A stretch of 64,000 bases of DNA. It comes from CAYQAJ01 sp964415245 (lineage in GTDB: Bacteria > Planctomycetota > Planctomycetia > Pirellulales > Pirellulaceae). Below the pieces are notes generated by a model. The model did no database searches. It was not told where the DNA came from and worked only from the letters and a program-made list of their open reading frames with translations. Shown here in pieces: positions 24,821 through 34,454 of the stretch. A program made the translations under genes and the position numbers. Location of the stretch: positions 1-64,000 of the forward strand of contig CAYQAJ010000001.1 of NCBI GenBank assembly GCA_964415245.1, written 5' to 3'. Numbering within the stretch: position 1 is the stretch's first letter; each line of letters starts with the position of its first letter.

Positions 24821-27622
24821 ATGACATCCACCACGTCGTTCGATCCGTTCGGTGCCCGCGACACATTTACCACGAGCGGCCGCCCCGTCGGCATCTACCG
24901 CACCTCTCGTTTGGAAGACGCGGGGCTGGGTGCGGTGTCGCGGCTGCCGTATTCGCTACGCACGTTGCTTGAGTCGGCGCTGCGCAAGTGCGACGGCGAC
25001 GTGGTGACCGAGGACGACGTGAAGAACATGGCGTCGTGGAAGGCGGCCGCTCCGGCCAAGGCCGAGTTCCCCTTTATGCCCGCGCGGGTCGTGCTGCAAG
25101 ACTTCACGGGCGTGCCGTGTGTCGTGGACTTGGCGGCCATGCGGTCGGCCATGAAGCGGCTGGGGGGCGATCCGAAGGCGATCAATCCGCTCATCCCCGT
25201 CGACCTGGTGATCGACCATTCGGTGCAGGTCGACCAGTTCGGCACGGCGAACGCGCTGGAGTTGAACGTCGATCGGGAGTTTCAGCGCAACGGCGAGCGG
25301 TATCAGTTTCTCAAGTGGGGACAGAAGGCGCTGGCCAACTTTCGCGCCGTGCCTCCGAGCGTGGGCATCGTGCACCAGGTGAACCTCGAGTTCCTGGCCA
25401 AGTGCGTATTCCTGCGAAGCGACGCCAAGGGGCCGGTCGCACTGCCCGATACGCTGGTGGGCACCGACAGCCACACCACCATGATCAACGGGCTGGGTGT
25501 GGTGGGATGGGGCGTGGGCGGCATCGAGGCCGAGGCCGTGATGCTGGGCCAACCGCTATACATGCTGCTGCCCGACGTGGTGGGCTTCGAGCTTACGGGC
25601 GAATTGCCGGCTGGCGCGACGGCCACCGACCTGGTGCTGACGGTGACGCAAATCCTGCGCAAGGAACGGGTGGTTGGAAAATTCGTCGAGTTCTTCGGCG
25701 ACGGCGTTTCGACCATGCGGTTGGCCGATCGCGCCACGATCGCCAACATGGCGCCGGAGTATGGGGCGACGATGGGCTTCTTCCCCATCGACGACGAAAC
25801 GCTGAACTATCTCCGCCGCACGGGTCGCACGGCCGAGGAAGTCGAGCTGGTCGAGCGGTACGCGAAGGAGCAGGGCCTCTTCCGCCGCGACGGCGGCACG
25901 GCACCGACGTACACCAAGAAGCTGTCGCTCGATTTGGGGAGCGTCGCGCCGTGTTTGGCCGGTCCCAAGCGTCCGCAGGATCGCGTGCCGCTGGCAGACA
26001 TGAAATCGCAGTGGCAGCGTGACTTGAGCGAGACGTTCGGCAAGCCGCCCACAAGCGTTGTGGGCCGGTGGGAAGGCGAAGGGGGAACTCCCGCCGGCAA
26101 GGTAGAGGTCGCCAAGGATACCGCCACGGCTGTGGCCGACGAGCCCGAGGAAGACGGCGTCGAGGTGCGAAGCGACGGCGCGTCGTTCAAAATGAGGCAT
26201 GGCCACGTGGTCATCGCCGCGATTACGTCCTGCACCAACACCAGCAATCCCTCGGTGATGGTGGGCGCGGGGCTGTTGGCCAAGAGGGCGGTCGAGCGGG
26301 GTCTCAAGTCAAAGCCGTGGGTCAAAACTTCGCTCGCGCCGGGAAGCGGCGTGGTGACCGACTATCTACAAAAGTCGGGGCTGGCACGGTACCTCGACGA
26401 GCTGCACTTCAATCTCGTGGGCTACGGCTGCACGACCTGCATCGGCAACAGCGGGCCGCTGCCCGAGCCAATCGCCCGAGCGGTCGAAGAGCACGATCTT
26501 GTGGTGGCCGCGGTGCTCAGCGGCAACCGCAATTTTGAAGGGCGGATCAACCCGCACGTGCGGGCCAACTACCTGGCTAGCCCGCCGCTGGTCGTGGCTT
26601 ACGCGCTGGCCGGCACGACCGACATCGACTTGGTGAACGAGCCGCTGGGGACCGGCAAGGACGGCCGACCGGTGATGCTGCGCGACGTATGGCCGAGTAA
26701 GGAAGAGATCGACGAGATCGTCGAGCGGTGCATCAAGCCGGAGATGTTCGCTTCGCGCTACGGTCGGGCGCTGGAATCGAACGAGCGGTGGAACAAGCTG
26801 CCGGTTAAGCAATCGGAGCTATACGCCTGGGACGAGAGCAGCACGTACATCCAGGAGCCGCCGTTTCTGGCCGACGCAAAAGCCGAGCCGGAGCCGATTC
26901 GGCCCATTGAGGGAGCGCGCGTGCTGGCGATGCTGGGCGACTCCGTGACGACCGATCACATTTCGCCGGCGGGTTCGATCGCCCAGAACAGTCCTGCGGG
27001 GCGGTACTTGATCGAGCACGGCGTGGAGCCGCGCGATTTCAACAGCTACGGTTCGCGGCGGGGCAACGACCGCGTGATGGTGCGGGGCACGTTTGCCAAC
27101 ATCCGCATTCGCAACCAGCTTGCGCCCGGAACGGAAGGAGGCGTGACCCGGCACTTGCCCGACGGCGAGGTGATGACGATTTACGACGCGGCCATGAAGT
27201 ACCGCGAGGAAGACGTGCCGCTCGTCGTGCTGGCCGGCAGCGAGTATGGCACGGGGAGTAGCCGCGACTGGGCCGCCAAGGGTACCTACATGCTCGGCGT
27301 TCGCGCCGTCATCGCGGCCAGCTACGAACGCATCCACCGCAGCAACCTGGTGGGCATGGGCGTATTGCCACTGGAATTCCCGCAAGGGCAGTCGCGCGAT
27401 TCGCGGGGGCTGACCGGCGAGGAAACGTTCGACGTGCTCGGCCTCGATGATTCGCTCAAGCCGCGGGGCGAGGTATTGGTGCGAGCAACCGACGCCAAGG
27501 GGAAGGTAAAGGAGTTCCGGGCGAAGGTGCGCATCGACGCGCCGGTTGAGCTGGAATACTACCGCCACGGCGGAATTCTTCCCGCGGTGCTGCGTAAGCT
27601 GCTGGTGGAGAGCAGGAAGTAG
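24821..27622 (+). CDS. acnA: Aconitate hydratase A
   Basis: 933 residues; isomerises citrate to isocitrate through cis-aconitate in the TCA cycle, in the cytoplasm. The 4Fe-4S ligands are Cys471 ([10 protein letters not shown]), Cys537 and Cys540 ([12 protein letters not shown]); the 66 and 3 residue spacing matches AcnA/IRP1-type enzymes. Substrate-binding signatures [14 protein letters not shown] and [10 protein letters not shown] are intact, and the C-terminal swivel domain is complete. A charged insert around residues 410-450 ([20 protein letters not shown]) makes it longer than the E. coli enzyme. It stands alone, with a repeat-rich 3' region. Confidence 0.97.
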   Translation: MTSTTSFDPFGARDTFTTSGRPVGIYRTSRLEDAGLGAVSRLPYSLRTLLESALRKCDGDVVTEDDVKNMASWKAAAPAKAEFPFMPARVVLQDFTGVPCVVDLAAMRSAMKRLGGDPKAINPLIPVDLVIDHSVQVDQFGTANALELNVDREFQRNGERYQFLKWGQKALANFRAVPPSVGIVHQVNLEFLAKCVFLRSDAKGPVALPDTLVGTDSHTTMINGLGVVGWGVGGIEAEAVMLGQPLYMLLPDVVGFELTGELPAGATATDLVLTVTQILRKERVVGKFVEFFGDGVSTMRLADRATIANMAPEYGATMGFFPIDDETLNYLRRTGRTAEEVELVERYAKEQGLFRRDGGTAPTYTKKLSLDLGSVAPCLAGPKRPQDRVPLADMKSQWQRDLSETFGKPPTSVVGRWEGEGGTPAGKVEVAKDTATAVADEPEEDGVEVRSDGASFKMRHGHVVIAAITSCTNTSNPSVMVGAGLLAKRAVERGLKSKPWVKTSLAPGSGVVTDYLQKSGLARYLDELHFNLVGYGCTTCIGNSGPLPEPIARAVEEHDLVVAAVLSGNRNFEGRINPHVRANYLASPPLVVAYALAGTTDIDLVNEPLGTGKDGRPVMLRDVWPSKEEIDEIVERCIKPEMFASRYGRALESNERWNKLPVKQSELYAWDESSTYIQEPPFLADAKAEPEPIRPIEGARVLAMLGDSVTTDHISPAGSIAQNSPAGRYLIEHGVEPRDFNSYGSRRGNDRVMVRGTFANIRIRNQLAPGTEGGVTRHLPDGEVMTIYDAAMKYREEDVPLVVLAGSEYGTGSSRDWAAKGTYMLGVRAVIAASYERIHRSNLVGMGVLPLEFPQGQSRDSRGLTGEETFDVLGLDDSLKPRGEVLVRATDAKGKVKEFRAKVRIDAPVELEYYRHGGILPAVLRKLLVESRK

Positions 27623-27664
27623 GGCCGCGCGGTGTGTCTACGGAATGTGGCTAAGCAACCGGCG

Positions 27665-27741
27665 AATGACCAAGCACCAAGCACAAATGACCAATAGAGC
27701 TTTCCGTCATTGGTCATTTGGATTTGGTCATTGGTGCTTGT
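27665..27741. repeat. CAAGCACCAATGACCAA-type inverted repeat
   Basis: The left arm with CAAGCACCAAGCACAAATGA and the right arm with TTTGGTCATTGGTGCTTG are complementary over most of about 28 bp each. It can form a hairpin 45-120 bp after the acnA stop. It is AT-richer than its surroundings. Confidence 0.65.
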
Positions 27742-27774
27742 GACGAGCAGGGTCTCCAATCTGATGCCGGTCGC

Positions 27775-28272
27775 CTAATCGACCGTTTCCAACTCGTGGT
27801 GGTAGTGCTTGATGGTCTGGGCGGGATTCAGATTGAATACCGCCCGGCCGTCGGTCGTCCACTTCTGGCCGTCGTAAAGAAAGACGGCGGTGGCGGCCCG
27901 CAGGTTGGCCACGTTGGGATTGTCCTCCATGTCGCCCCCTGCCACCGCTTCGAAGCCGACGGTGACGCCGACCAGGGCACGCAGGCGCCCGGTGCCGCGG
28001 TCGCGGGCGAAGGCGACGGCGTCCTCGAAGTCGCAGTCGACCCAGGTCAGGCCGCGCGGCTTGCCGCATTGCGACGCCGCGGTGAGGAAACGCGCTTCCA
28101 GCCACTCGCGCTCTCGGTGGAACGTCTCGCGAGCCAGCGGCACGCTCACTTCGGGTCGCGCGCCGCGACGGCGACGTACCGCGATGATCAGCAAGACGGC
28201 GGCCACCAGCGCGGCGACGAGCGCCGCCACCAGCGCGACCACGAGAACGACCATCCACGCGCCACCCGTCAT
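27775..28272 (-). CDS. Membrane-anchored hypothetical protein
   Basis: 165 residues from ATG 28272 with an AAGGAG ribosome binding site. One N-terminal transmembrane helix is made of repeated VAALVAAL units followed by an Arg-rich stop-transfer (RRRRG). The soluble part looks like a compact alpha/beta domain (LTWVDCDFEDAVAFARDRGTG, LRALVGVTVGFEAV, AVFLYDGQKWTTDGRAVFNL). No family was recognised. A longer upstream frame in phase is not credible. Confidence 0.65.
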   Translation of the reverse strand: MTGGAWMVVLVVALVAALVAALVAAVLLIIAVRRRRGARPEVSVPLARETFHREREWLEARFLTAASQCGKPRGLTWVDCDFEDAVAFARDRGTGRLRALVGVTVGFEAVAGGDMEDNPNVANLRAATAVFLYDGQKWTTDGRAVFNLNPAQTIKHYHHELETVD

Positions 28273-28572
28273 GGCGTTTGGCTCCTTGCCCCGGTAAGGG
28301 AATCTGGCCGGCCAGCGGGACCGAAGGCTCCGCTTTGTTACATTGAGATTGTAGGGCCCACGGTGCCGGGCTGGCAACGGTCGCATGGCGCGGCGCCACG
28401 GTAAACCGCCGCGGAGCACCTCCACGCGGAACACCGTGTCGCCAGGGAGCCCCGTATCTTCCGCCCGCGTTGAAGTGCCTCGCGGGGGCAAGTAGACTTC
28501 CGGATGCTGGGGGAAAGCTGCCAGCCCCTGGTATTGCGGCGCGGGTCGAGCCGCCGCGTGGAGAGCCGATTC
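28273..28572. other. Divergent intergenic region
   Basis: It separates the minus-strand membrane protein from the zinc ribbon-GYF_2 gene array. No gene, repeat or clear promoter was recognised. Confidence 0.35.
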
Positions 28573-29397
28573 ATGGCCATCGAGATCCACTGCGCCGGCT
28601 GCTCAATGCGCTTGCGCGTTGCCGACGAACACGCCGGCAAGCAGGCCCGCTGCCCGAAGTGCGGGCATGTCACGCACGTTTCGGCCGGGGCGGTGCCGGG
28701 GGGACCGCCTGAAGCGAGCGATTCCGGCGCCGCCCTGCCGGCGTCGGCCCCTGCGCCGGCGAGCTCAGCGGCGGTAGCGGCAGCGGGCGGCAGTTGGCAC
28801 TTGCTCACGCCGGAAGGATATCGATACGGTCCCATTGGCAAGCCGGAGCTCGACCGCTGGGTTGCCGACGGGCGGGTAACGCCGGAATGCAAGTTGCGCA
28901 TCGATGGCGAGGGTCGCTGGCGTCCAGCCGACGAGTTGTATCCCGCGCTGCGCGGCGCAGCCACGTCGGCGGGTCCCTACGGCGCTTCGGCGGGTCAGCA
29001 GGGAGGCGGCATGGTCGCCCCACCGACGCCGCAAGCGGGGCACAACCCCTTTGCGGATCATCCCTATCCGGTCGGCCCAGGTTACACCGCGTATTCGCCT
29101 TCGCGCTACGTGCGGCCGGCTCATTTGGCGCCTCATCGCGGCGCAGTCATTTTGGTGCTGGGGATTTTGGGCATGGTCTTCGGATTGCTTTTCTTGTGCC
29201 CGGTCCTCGGTATCATCGCCTGGATTTTGGGCTCGTCCGACGTGCGTGAGATTCGAGCCGGGCGCATGGATCCAGAGGGCATGGGCATGACACAGGCGGG
29301 CTGGGTGCTGGGCATCATTGCCACGATCCTGTGGCTTGTGTTATTTGGCCTGAACGTCGCGGTCTTTCTTCTGTTCCTGTCCACGGGCAACTTCTAG
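28573..29397 (+). CDS. Zinc ribbon/GYF_2/membrane protein, paralogue 1 of 3
   Basis: 274 residues from ATG 28573. The N-terminus is a zinc ribbon with CXXC pairs at Cys7/Cys10 and Cys27/Cys30 (CAGC, CPKCG), of the MJ0042-like kind. An Ala/Pro linker leads to a GYF_2-like domain (WHLLTPEGYRYGPIGKPELDRWVADGRVTP...). A Pro/Tyr-rich spacer precedes two transmembrane helices with a conserved GRMDPEGMGMTQAGWVLGI segment between them, as in DUF4190-type proteins. GYF domains usually bind proline-rich peptides, so a protein-interaction role at the membrane is inferred. Confidence 0.8.
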   Translation: MAIEIHCAGCSMRLRVADEHAGKQARCPKCGHVTHVSAGAVPGGPPEASDSGAALPASAPAPASSAAVAAAGGSWHLLTPEGYRYGPIGKPELDRWVADGRVTPECKLRIDGEGRWRPADELYPALRGAATSAGPYGASAGQQGGGMVAPPTPQAGHNPFADHPYPVGPGYTAYSPSRYVRPAHLAPHRGAVILVLGILGMVFGLLFLCPVLGIIAWILGSSDVREIRAGRMDPEGMGMTQAGWVLGIIATILWLVLFGLNVAVFLLFLSTGNF

Positions 29398-29580
29398 GAG
29401 TGCCAGGGTGTTGCCTTGGGTGTGCGGAGATGGCGATGCTTCGCGTCGGACCGGCGTGCCTCGCCAAAGTTCGTCTCTGGCATCGCCAAGGGATGCACTG
29501 CGCAATCGAACAACCTATAACAGGCGTTCTTGGCGCCGGTGTCCATCGCTCGGAGTACAGCCCCCACATTTGCAGATTTC

Positions 29581-30432
29581 ATGGCCATTGAACTGATCTG
29601 TCAGAAATGTTCTGCCAAGCTGCGCGTTCCGGACGAGCACGCCGGCAAGAAGGCCCGCTGCCCCGAGTGCGGGCATGTTACGCAGGTTCCGGCCGGGGCA
29701 GCGCCGCGAGGGTCGGCCCGTGCGGCACCGGAAGCAACGGCCGGGGTGGGCGATTCCGGTGCTGCCGCATCGTCGCCGTCGCCTGCGTCCGCCGATGCGG
29801 CGACGGCCGAGGCAGCGGGCGGTCTGTGGCACATGCTCACGCCGGAAGGGTACCGATACGGTCCCATCGGCAAGCCGGAGCTCGACCGCTGGATTGCCGA
29901 GGGGCGCGTAACGGCCGAGTGCCGGCTGCGGAGCGACGGCGCGGAAGAGTGGCGCCCGGCCGACGCGGTGTATCCGGCGCTGCGCGGCGGCGGCGCTTCG
30001 GCGGGTTTCCAGGGTGCTGCCGCGGGTCAGCAGGGTCGCGCTATGATCGCGGCCCCGACGACGCAAGCGGGGCAGAACCCATTTGCGAGCCAGCAGTACG
30101 CCGTCGGCCCGAACGCGGCCGCTGCTTCGCCGTACATTCGCCCGTCGCATTACCAGCCACACCGCGGCGTGGTCATACTGATACTGGGCATAATCGGTTT
30201 TGTACTCGGTGGCGTGATTGGATGTCCGATCCTCAGTGTCATCGCCTGGATGATGGGCTCGGCCGACGTGGCCGAAATCCGCGCCGGCCGCATGGATCCC
30301 GAAGGCATGGGCATGACACAGGCCGGCCGAATTCTGGGAATCATCTATACTGTTATGTGGCTTGCTTCAATCGTTCTCGTTCTCGCCATCGTGGGGATCA
30401 TGTTACTATGTGGCTTGGCCGGCAACTTGTAG
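29581..30432 (+). CDS. Zinc ribbon/GYF_2/membrane protein, paralogue 2 of 3
   Basis: 283 residues from ATG 29581, with the same architecture and close sequence identity to the preceding gene. The zinc ribbon reads MAIELICQKCSAKLRVPDEH with its second pair CPECG. The GYF_2-like domain (WHMLTPEGYRYGPIGKPELD) is almost the same. Two transmembrane helices flank ADVAEIRAGRMDPEGMGM. It follows paralogue 1 by 183 bp and precedes paralogue 3 by 60 bp, which indicates local gene duplication. Confidence 0.8.
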   Translation: MAIELICQKCSAKLRVPDEHAGKKARCPECGHVTQVPAGAAPRGSARAAPEATAGVGDSGAAASSPSPASADAATAEAAGGLWHMLTPEGYRYGPIGKPELDRWIAEGRVTAECRLRSDGAEEWRPADAVYPALRGGGASAGFQGAAAGQQGRAMIAAPTTQAGQNPFASQQYAVGPNAAAASPYIRPSHYQPHRGVVILILGIIGFVLGGVIGCPILSVIAWMMGSADVAEIRAGRMDPEGMGMTQAGRILGIIYTVMWLASIVLVLAIVGIMLLCGLAGNL

Positions 30433-30492
30433 CCCGACTGATCGGAGCCGGAAGAGTTCATTCGCCAACCTGCCTGCATCTTCCCAAGTCTC

Positions 30493-31287
30493 ATGGCAAT
30501 TGAACTGCTTTGTCAGAATTGTTCCGCCAAGCTGCGCGTTCCCGACGAGCACGCCGGCAAGAAGGCCCGCTGCCCCAATTGCGGGTCGGTGACCGATGTG
30601 CCGAGCGCCGAGCGGCTCGGCCTGGGCGTGGATGAAAAGTCGGTGTTCGGCTCCAGACAGGAGTCGTCGAAGACGCCGCGGGAGACGGCGACGTTCGATC
30701 GCGGCTCCGGCACGATAGCCCCCGATCGGTGGTACATGAAAACCCCGGAGGGGCACACGTACGGACCGGTAGAACGCGGCGAGCTCAATTCGTGGGTCGC
30801 CCAAGGGCGCCTTACCGGGGCCGATTCTCTGCTCAGGGACGGCCAGGACGTCTGGCAAGCGGCCGGCAGCGTGTTTCCGGCGCTGGGCCCACCAGCCTCG
30901 GCGAGCGACGCCTGGCAACCGGGCGCGGCGGAGCCGTCGGCGACCGCTTCGGACTTCGCCGGCATTTCGACGAATCCGTACGCTTCGCCCCGCAGCCGAA
31001 CGATCGGCCACATGCGCTTCGGGCCCCGTGGGTATATGGCGCCACATCGGGGCGGCACCATTCTCGTGCTGGGCATCGTATCGCTAGTCGTGTGCAACTT
31101 CCTGATGATTCCTGGCCTGGCGGCGTGGGTCATGGGCCAAACCGATCTGCGGCAAATGAGTGCCGGCCGCATGGATCCCTCGGGACGGGGTATGACGATT
31201 GCCGGCATGATATTGGGAATCATCTCCACGACCATCTATGGCTTGATGTTCGTCTTGCCGTGCCTGGCCGCGCTGTTCGGAGGGTAG
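30493..31287 (+). CDS. Zinc ribbon/GYF_2/membrane protein, paralogue 3 of 3
   Basis: 264 residues from ATG 30493. The zinc ribbon (CQNC, CPNCG) is nearly identical to that of paralogue 2, but the linker is charged rather than Ala-rich. The GYF_2-like domain is more diverged (WYMKTPEGHTYGPVERGELN). The membrane part keeps the GRMDPSGRGMTIAGMILGI segment. This is the most diverged copy, suggesting an older duplication or a different partner. It is followed after 74 bp by nfo. Confidence 0.8.
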   Translation: MAIELLCQNCSAKLRVPDEHAGKKARCPNCGSVTDVPSAERLGLGVDEKSVFGSRQESSKTPRETATFDRGSGTIAPDRWYMKTPEGHTYGPVERGELNSWVAQGRLTGADSLLRDGQDVWQAAGSVFPALGPPASASDAWQPGAAEPSATASDFAGISTNPYASPRSRTIGHMRFGPRGYMAPHRGGTILVLGIVSLVVCNFLMIPGLAAWVMGQTDLRQMSAGRMDPSGRGMTIAGMILGIISTTIYGLMFVLPCLAALFGG

Positions 31288-31361
31288 GAGGATCGCCCGA
31301 CGCCGAGAAAACCGCACACCAGAATCTGGGCGAGCACAACGATCGGGACGAGCATCGCGAC

Positions 31362-32288
31362 ATGCCCATTCTTGGCGCCCACATGTCGATTGCCGGCGGC
31401 TACTATAAGGCCGTCGAGGACGCGGCACGAGTCGGATGCGACTGCGTGAAGCTCTTCACCAAGAATAACAACCAGTGGAGGGCGCGGGCCATCGACGACA
31501 GTGAGGCGGAGCGATTCCAGTCGGCGCTGGCGGAAAAGCACATCTCCCACCCGCTTTCGCACACTGCGTATCTGATCAATCTGGCCAGCCCCGACAAGGC
31601 GCTGTGGAAGAAGTCGGTCGACGCGTTTGTGGTCGAGCTGGAGCGGGCGGAGCGGCTGGGAATTCCCTACGTGGTCGTTCATCCCGGCGCGTTCACCACC
31701 GCCGACGAGAAGACAGGCATCCGGAACGTGGCCGCCGCGCTCGACGATGCGCTGCGTCAAACGCGCGGCCTGACTGTGTGCTGCCTATTGGAGAACACGG
31801 CGGGGCAGGGGACCTGTCTCGGCTGGAAGTTCGAGCAACTCGCGTCCATCATCGACGCTGTCAAAGTGCCCGACCGGGTCGGCGTGTGTATCGACACCTG
31901 CCACACTTTTGCGGCCGGCTACCCACTTGCTCCCAAAAAGGATTACCTGGCGACGATGCGCGAGCTCGATCGCACGGTCGGCCTGAAGCGCGTTCAAGCA
32001 TTTCATCTGAACGACAGCAAGCGCGAGCAGGGTTCGCGCGTCGACCGGCACGACCACATTGGCAAGGGGCACATTGGCGTGGAGGGATTCGCGAATCTGC
32101 TGAACGACCGCCGCTTCCGCCGCGTGCCCATGTACCTCGAAACCCCCAAGGGTACCCACCGCGGCCGCGAATGGGATGTGATCAACCTGGCCACCCTCCG
32201 CGGGCTGGTCGAAGGCAGGGTGACATCACAGCCGAAACGGCGACCGGCCGACAAGCCAATCCGAAGGCAATCGTCCGCCAAGCGATAA
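31362..32288 (+). CDS. nfo: Deoxyribonuclease IV (apurinic/apyrimidinic endonuclease)
   Basis: 308 residues from ATG 31362. Endonuclease IV cleaves the backbone 5' of abasic sites in base excision repair, using three zinc ions in a TIM barrel. Visible signatures are the N-terminal GAHMSIAGG, VVHPGA, LLENTAGQG, CIDTCHTFAAGY, AFHLNDSK and DRHDHIGKGHIG, which carry the conserved His, Glu and Asp metal ligands. A basic tail of about 25 residues extends past the usual end. A longer frame upstream in phase overlaps paralogue 3 and is not real. Confidence 0.95.
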   Translation: MPILGAHMSIAGGYYKAVEDAARVGCDCVKLFTKNNNQWRARAIDDSEAERFQSALAEKHISHPLSHTAYLINLASPDKALWKKSVDAFVVELERAERLGIPYVVVHPGAFTTADEKTGIRNVAAALDDALRQTRGLTVCCLLENTAGQGTCLGWKFEQLASIIDAVKVPDRVGVCIDTCHTFAAGYPLAPKKDYLATMRELDRTVGLKRVQAFHLNDSKREQGSRVDRHDHIGKGHIGVEGFANLLNDRRFRRVPMYLETPKGTHRGREWDVINLATLRGLVEGRVTSQPKRRPADKPIRRQSSAKR

Positions 32289-32356
32289 CGGCCATACCCC
32301 GGCAGCACTTTGCCGAGGCGAAGAGCGCGGAAAGCGCATTCGGTTGGCGCGCGAAA

Positions 32357-32365
32357 TGGTATACT
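32357..32365 (+). promoter_or_regulatory. Candidate extended -10 promoter of the toxin-antitoxin pair
   Basis: TGGTATACT fits an extended -10 element (TGnTATAAT type). It ends 50 bp before the antitoxin ATG. No good -35 is seen. Confidence 0.35.
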
Positions 32366-32414
32366 ACGTGATAGATACGCCCACCAACCCGGCGACTAGC
32401 CAGTGGCCTCAACG

Positions 32415-32633
32415 ATGAAAGAACTGGGTATCGACCGATTGAGCATGGACGAGAAGCTGGCGCTCGTTCACGAGATTTGGGACAGTATCGCCGCGGAGCC
32501 GGGGCACATTCGATTGACGGAGGCGCAGCGGGCCGAGTTGGAACGACGGCTCGCCGATCATGAAGCCAACCCTGGAGATGTCGTCCCCTGGGAGCAGATT
32601 AAAGCCGAGGCGCTGGAACGATTCCGGAAATGA
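32415..32633 (+). CDS. Addiction-module antitoxin
   Basis: 72 residues from ATG 32415 (a GTG at 32403 is an alternative start). It belongs to the small addiction-module antitoxin family of the RelE/ParE type: a helical protein with the pattern MDEKLALVHEIWDSIA, LTEAQRAELERRLADHEANP and a terminal WEQIKAEALERF. Its stop codon overlaps the ATG of the following toxin gene (ATGA), the normal layout for co-translated toxin-antitoxin pairs. The antitoxin looks intact. Confidence 0.85.
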   Translation: MKELGIDRLSMDEKLALVHEIWDSIAAEPGHIRLTEAQRAELERRLADHEANPGDVVPWEQIKAEALERFRK

Positions 32634-32926
32634 GCCTCCGCGTCACTTTTCGCCGCGCTGCCCGCGCTGAATTCGATGCCGCCGCTGACTGATACGAGCA
32701 GCGACGCGAGGGACTGGGAGCGAGGTTTACTGCCGCAGTGCAGCGGGTGCTCGATCAGGCGGCCGTGAACCCTGAGCGATATCCGAAGGTCTTCCGAGAA
32801 GTGCGGCAGGGAGTAGTGCACGGCTTCCCATTTTGCGTGTACCACCGCGAGGAGGGCGACCAGCTTGTCGTCCTTGCCGTTTTCCATGCCTCGCGTGATC
32901 CTGCAATCTGGCAGGAATGTGCCTAA
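32630..32926 (+). pseudogene. RelE/ParE-family toxin interrupted by in-frame TGA
   Basis: The frame starts at ATG 32630 (ATGA overlap with the antitoxin) and encodes a RelE/ParE toxin of 98 codons. Codon 21, at 32690-32692, is TGA. The context EFDAAAD-TGA-YEQ matches the family pattern in which tryptophan is expected (ADWYE), so a TGG-to-TGA change explains it. The rest is intact, including ARFTAAVQRVLDQ, NPERYPKVFREVR and the terminal VLAVFHASRDP. It is probably a recently silenced toxin, or a base-call error. Selenocysteine is unlikely because the residue is not catalytic. Confidence 0.75.
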
Positions 32927-33011
32927 CCAAGCCGCGCGGATGCCAACGGGCTGGTTACGTAGATGCGAAGCTCGCCGTTCCGCCGAGAACGGCCAACCGC
33001 GCCCTCACCAA

Positions 33012-34354
33012 CTATGCAAATACCTCCATAATTGGCCGGCCTAACGCGACTGAGTGCGGGCGGCCGAGGCGGTCGACGATGCGGGTGCGAGGGTCGATGC
33101 CCAGGGCTTGGTAGATGGTGGCGGCCACGTCTTCGGGCGTGACCGGGTCCTGGGCCGGATAAGCGGCGAAGCGGTCCGACGCGCCGAATACTGCCCCACC
33201 TGCAATCGGTCCGCCGGCCAGCATCACGGTGTAGCAGTGGGGCCAGTGATCGCGGCCCGCGCGGTCGGCCCCCGCGCTGCTGGTGATCTGCCCCAGTCGG
33301 GGCGTGCGGCCGAATTCGCCCATCGCCACCACCAGCGTTTCTTCCAACAGGCCGCGCTCGTGCATATCCTCGAGAAGCGCCGAGAAAGCGCGGTCGGCGT
33401 ACGGCAGGATCGACTTCTTGAGCAGCGGGAAATGCTCCCGGTGCGTGTCCCACGTCTGATCGAAGCGGCGGCCCGTACAAACGGTGACCAGCCGCACGCC
33501 CGACTCGACAAGCCGCCGCGCGGCGAGCATGCACTGGCCCAGGTGGGGTAAACCGCCGAACTGGCGGGCTTCGACCGAGCGGTCTTCGCGGTCGGGCAGA
33601 CCGTACCGCTCGCGCACCTTCGTCGGCTCGCTGCTGACGTCGAACGCCTGCCGCGCCTGCGGCGACGAAAGCAGCTCGAACGCTTTCTCGCGAAAGGTTT
33701 CCAGGCGGCCCGACTCGGCGACGGCCACGTTCGAGCGGTTCAGCTCGGCCAACAGATCGCGGCGTTCTTCGAGCCGACGCGCGGCGAAGTCGTCGGGCAG
33801 CGCCAGCCCCGGAACCCGGTAGTGCGGGGCGCTCGGATCGCCCGCCACCAGCGGGTCGTACGCGGCACCCAGCATGCCGGCCCGCTCGCCGGGAATCTCG
33901 TGCCCGTTGTTCGACATGATGTCGGGCAAGTGCACGAACGAGGGGATCGCCTTGTCCGTGGGCTTAAGCGCCGCCAGCACGCTGCCGAACGGCGGAAAAT
34001 TGTCGGGCTCGTCGGCCACGATCAGGCCGCCCGACTTGATCGGCGAGCGGCCGGTGAGTGCGTAATAGGCGCCGGCGTTGTGGTCGACAATGCCGTGATG
34101 GACCGAGCGAATCAGCGCCAGGTGGTGCATCTGATCGGCGAGCATCGGCAGGTGCTCGCAGACGTGCACGTCGGGCACCGTGGTGGCGATGGGCTGGAAC
34201 TCGCCCCGCACCTCGGCGGGAGCATCGGGCTTCATGTCCCACAGGTCGATGTGCGAGGGCCCGCCTTCGAGAAAGAACAGGATGCACGACTTGGCGGGCT
34301 TGCCGCGATTACGGGAATCGGACGCCGAAGATTCCTGCGACTCGGCCCGCAACA
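33012..34354 (-). CDS. DUF1501 family protein (5' end lost in assembly gap)
   Basis: 447 codons are visible; the N-terminal 30-40 residues, normally holding a Tat-like RRxFL signal, fall in the N run. DUF1501 proteins are exported sulfatase-like (alkaline phosphatase fold) proteins abundant in planctomycetes. Signatures: CILFFLEGGPSHIDLWDMKPDAP near the start, LIRSVHHGIVDHNAGAYYALTG, WDTHREHFPLLKKSILPYAD, MGEFGRTPR and GRDHWPHCYTVMLAGG. A hydrolytic role is not proven. It lies downstream of the dehydrogenase-cytochrome gene on the same strand, and the continuous frame across the gap is an artefact. Confidence 0.9.
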
Positions 34355-34454
34355 NNNNNNNNNNNNNNNNNNNNNNNNNNNNNNNNNNNNNNNNNNNNNN
34401 NNNNNNNNNNNNNNNNNNNNNNNNNNNNNNNNNNNNNNNNNNNNNNNNNNNNNN
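34355..34454. other. Assembly gap (100 N)
   Basis: Exactly 100 unknown bases, a customary placeholder for a gap of unknown size. It hides the 3' end of the dehydrogenase gene, the intergenic region and the 5' end of the DUF1501 gene. Confidence 0.95.

Noticed and set aside
30729..31361. N-terminal extension of nfo
   Set aside because: It overlaps paralogue 3 in another frame; endonuclease IV homology begins at ATG 31362.
32690..32692. TGA in the toxin gene as a second selenocysteine codon
   Set aside because: The family residue here is Trp, not a redox Cys, and RelE/ParE toxins have no selenocysteine precedent.
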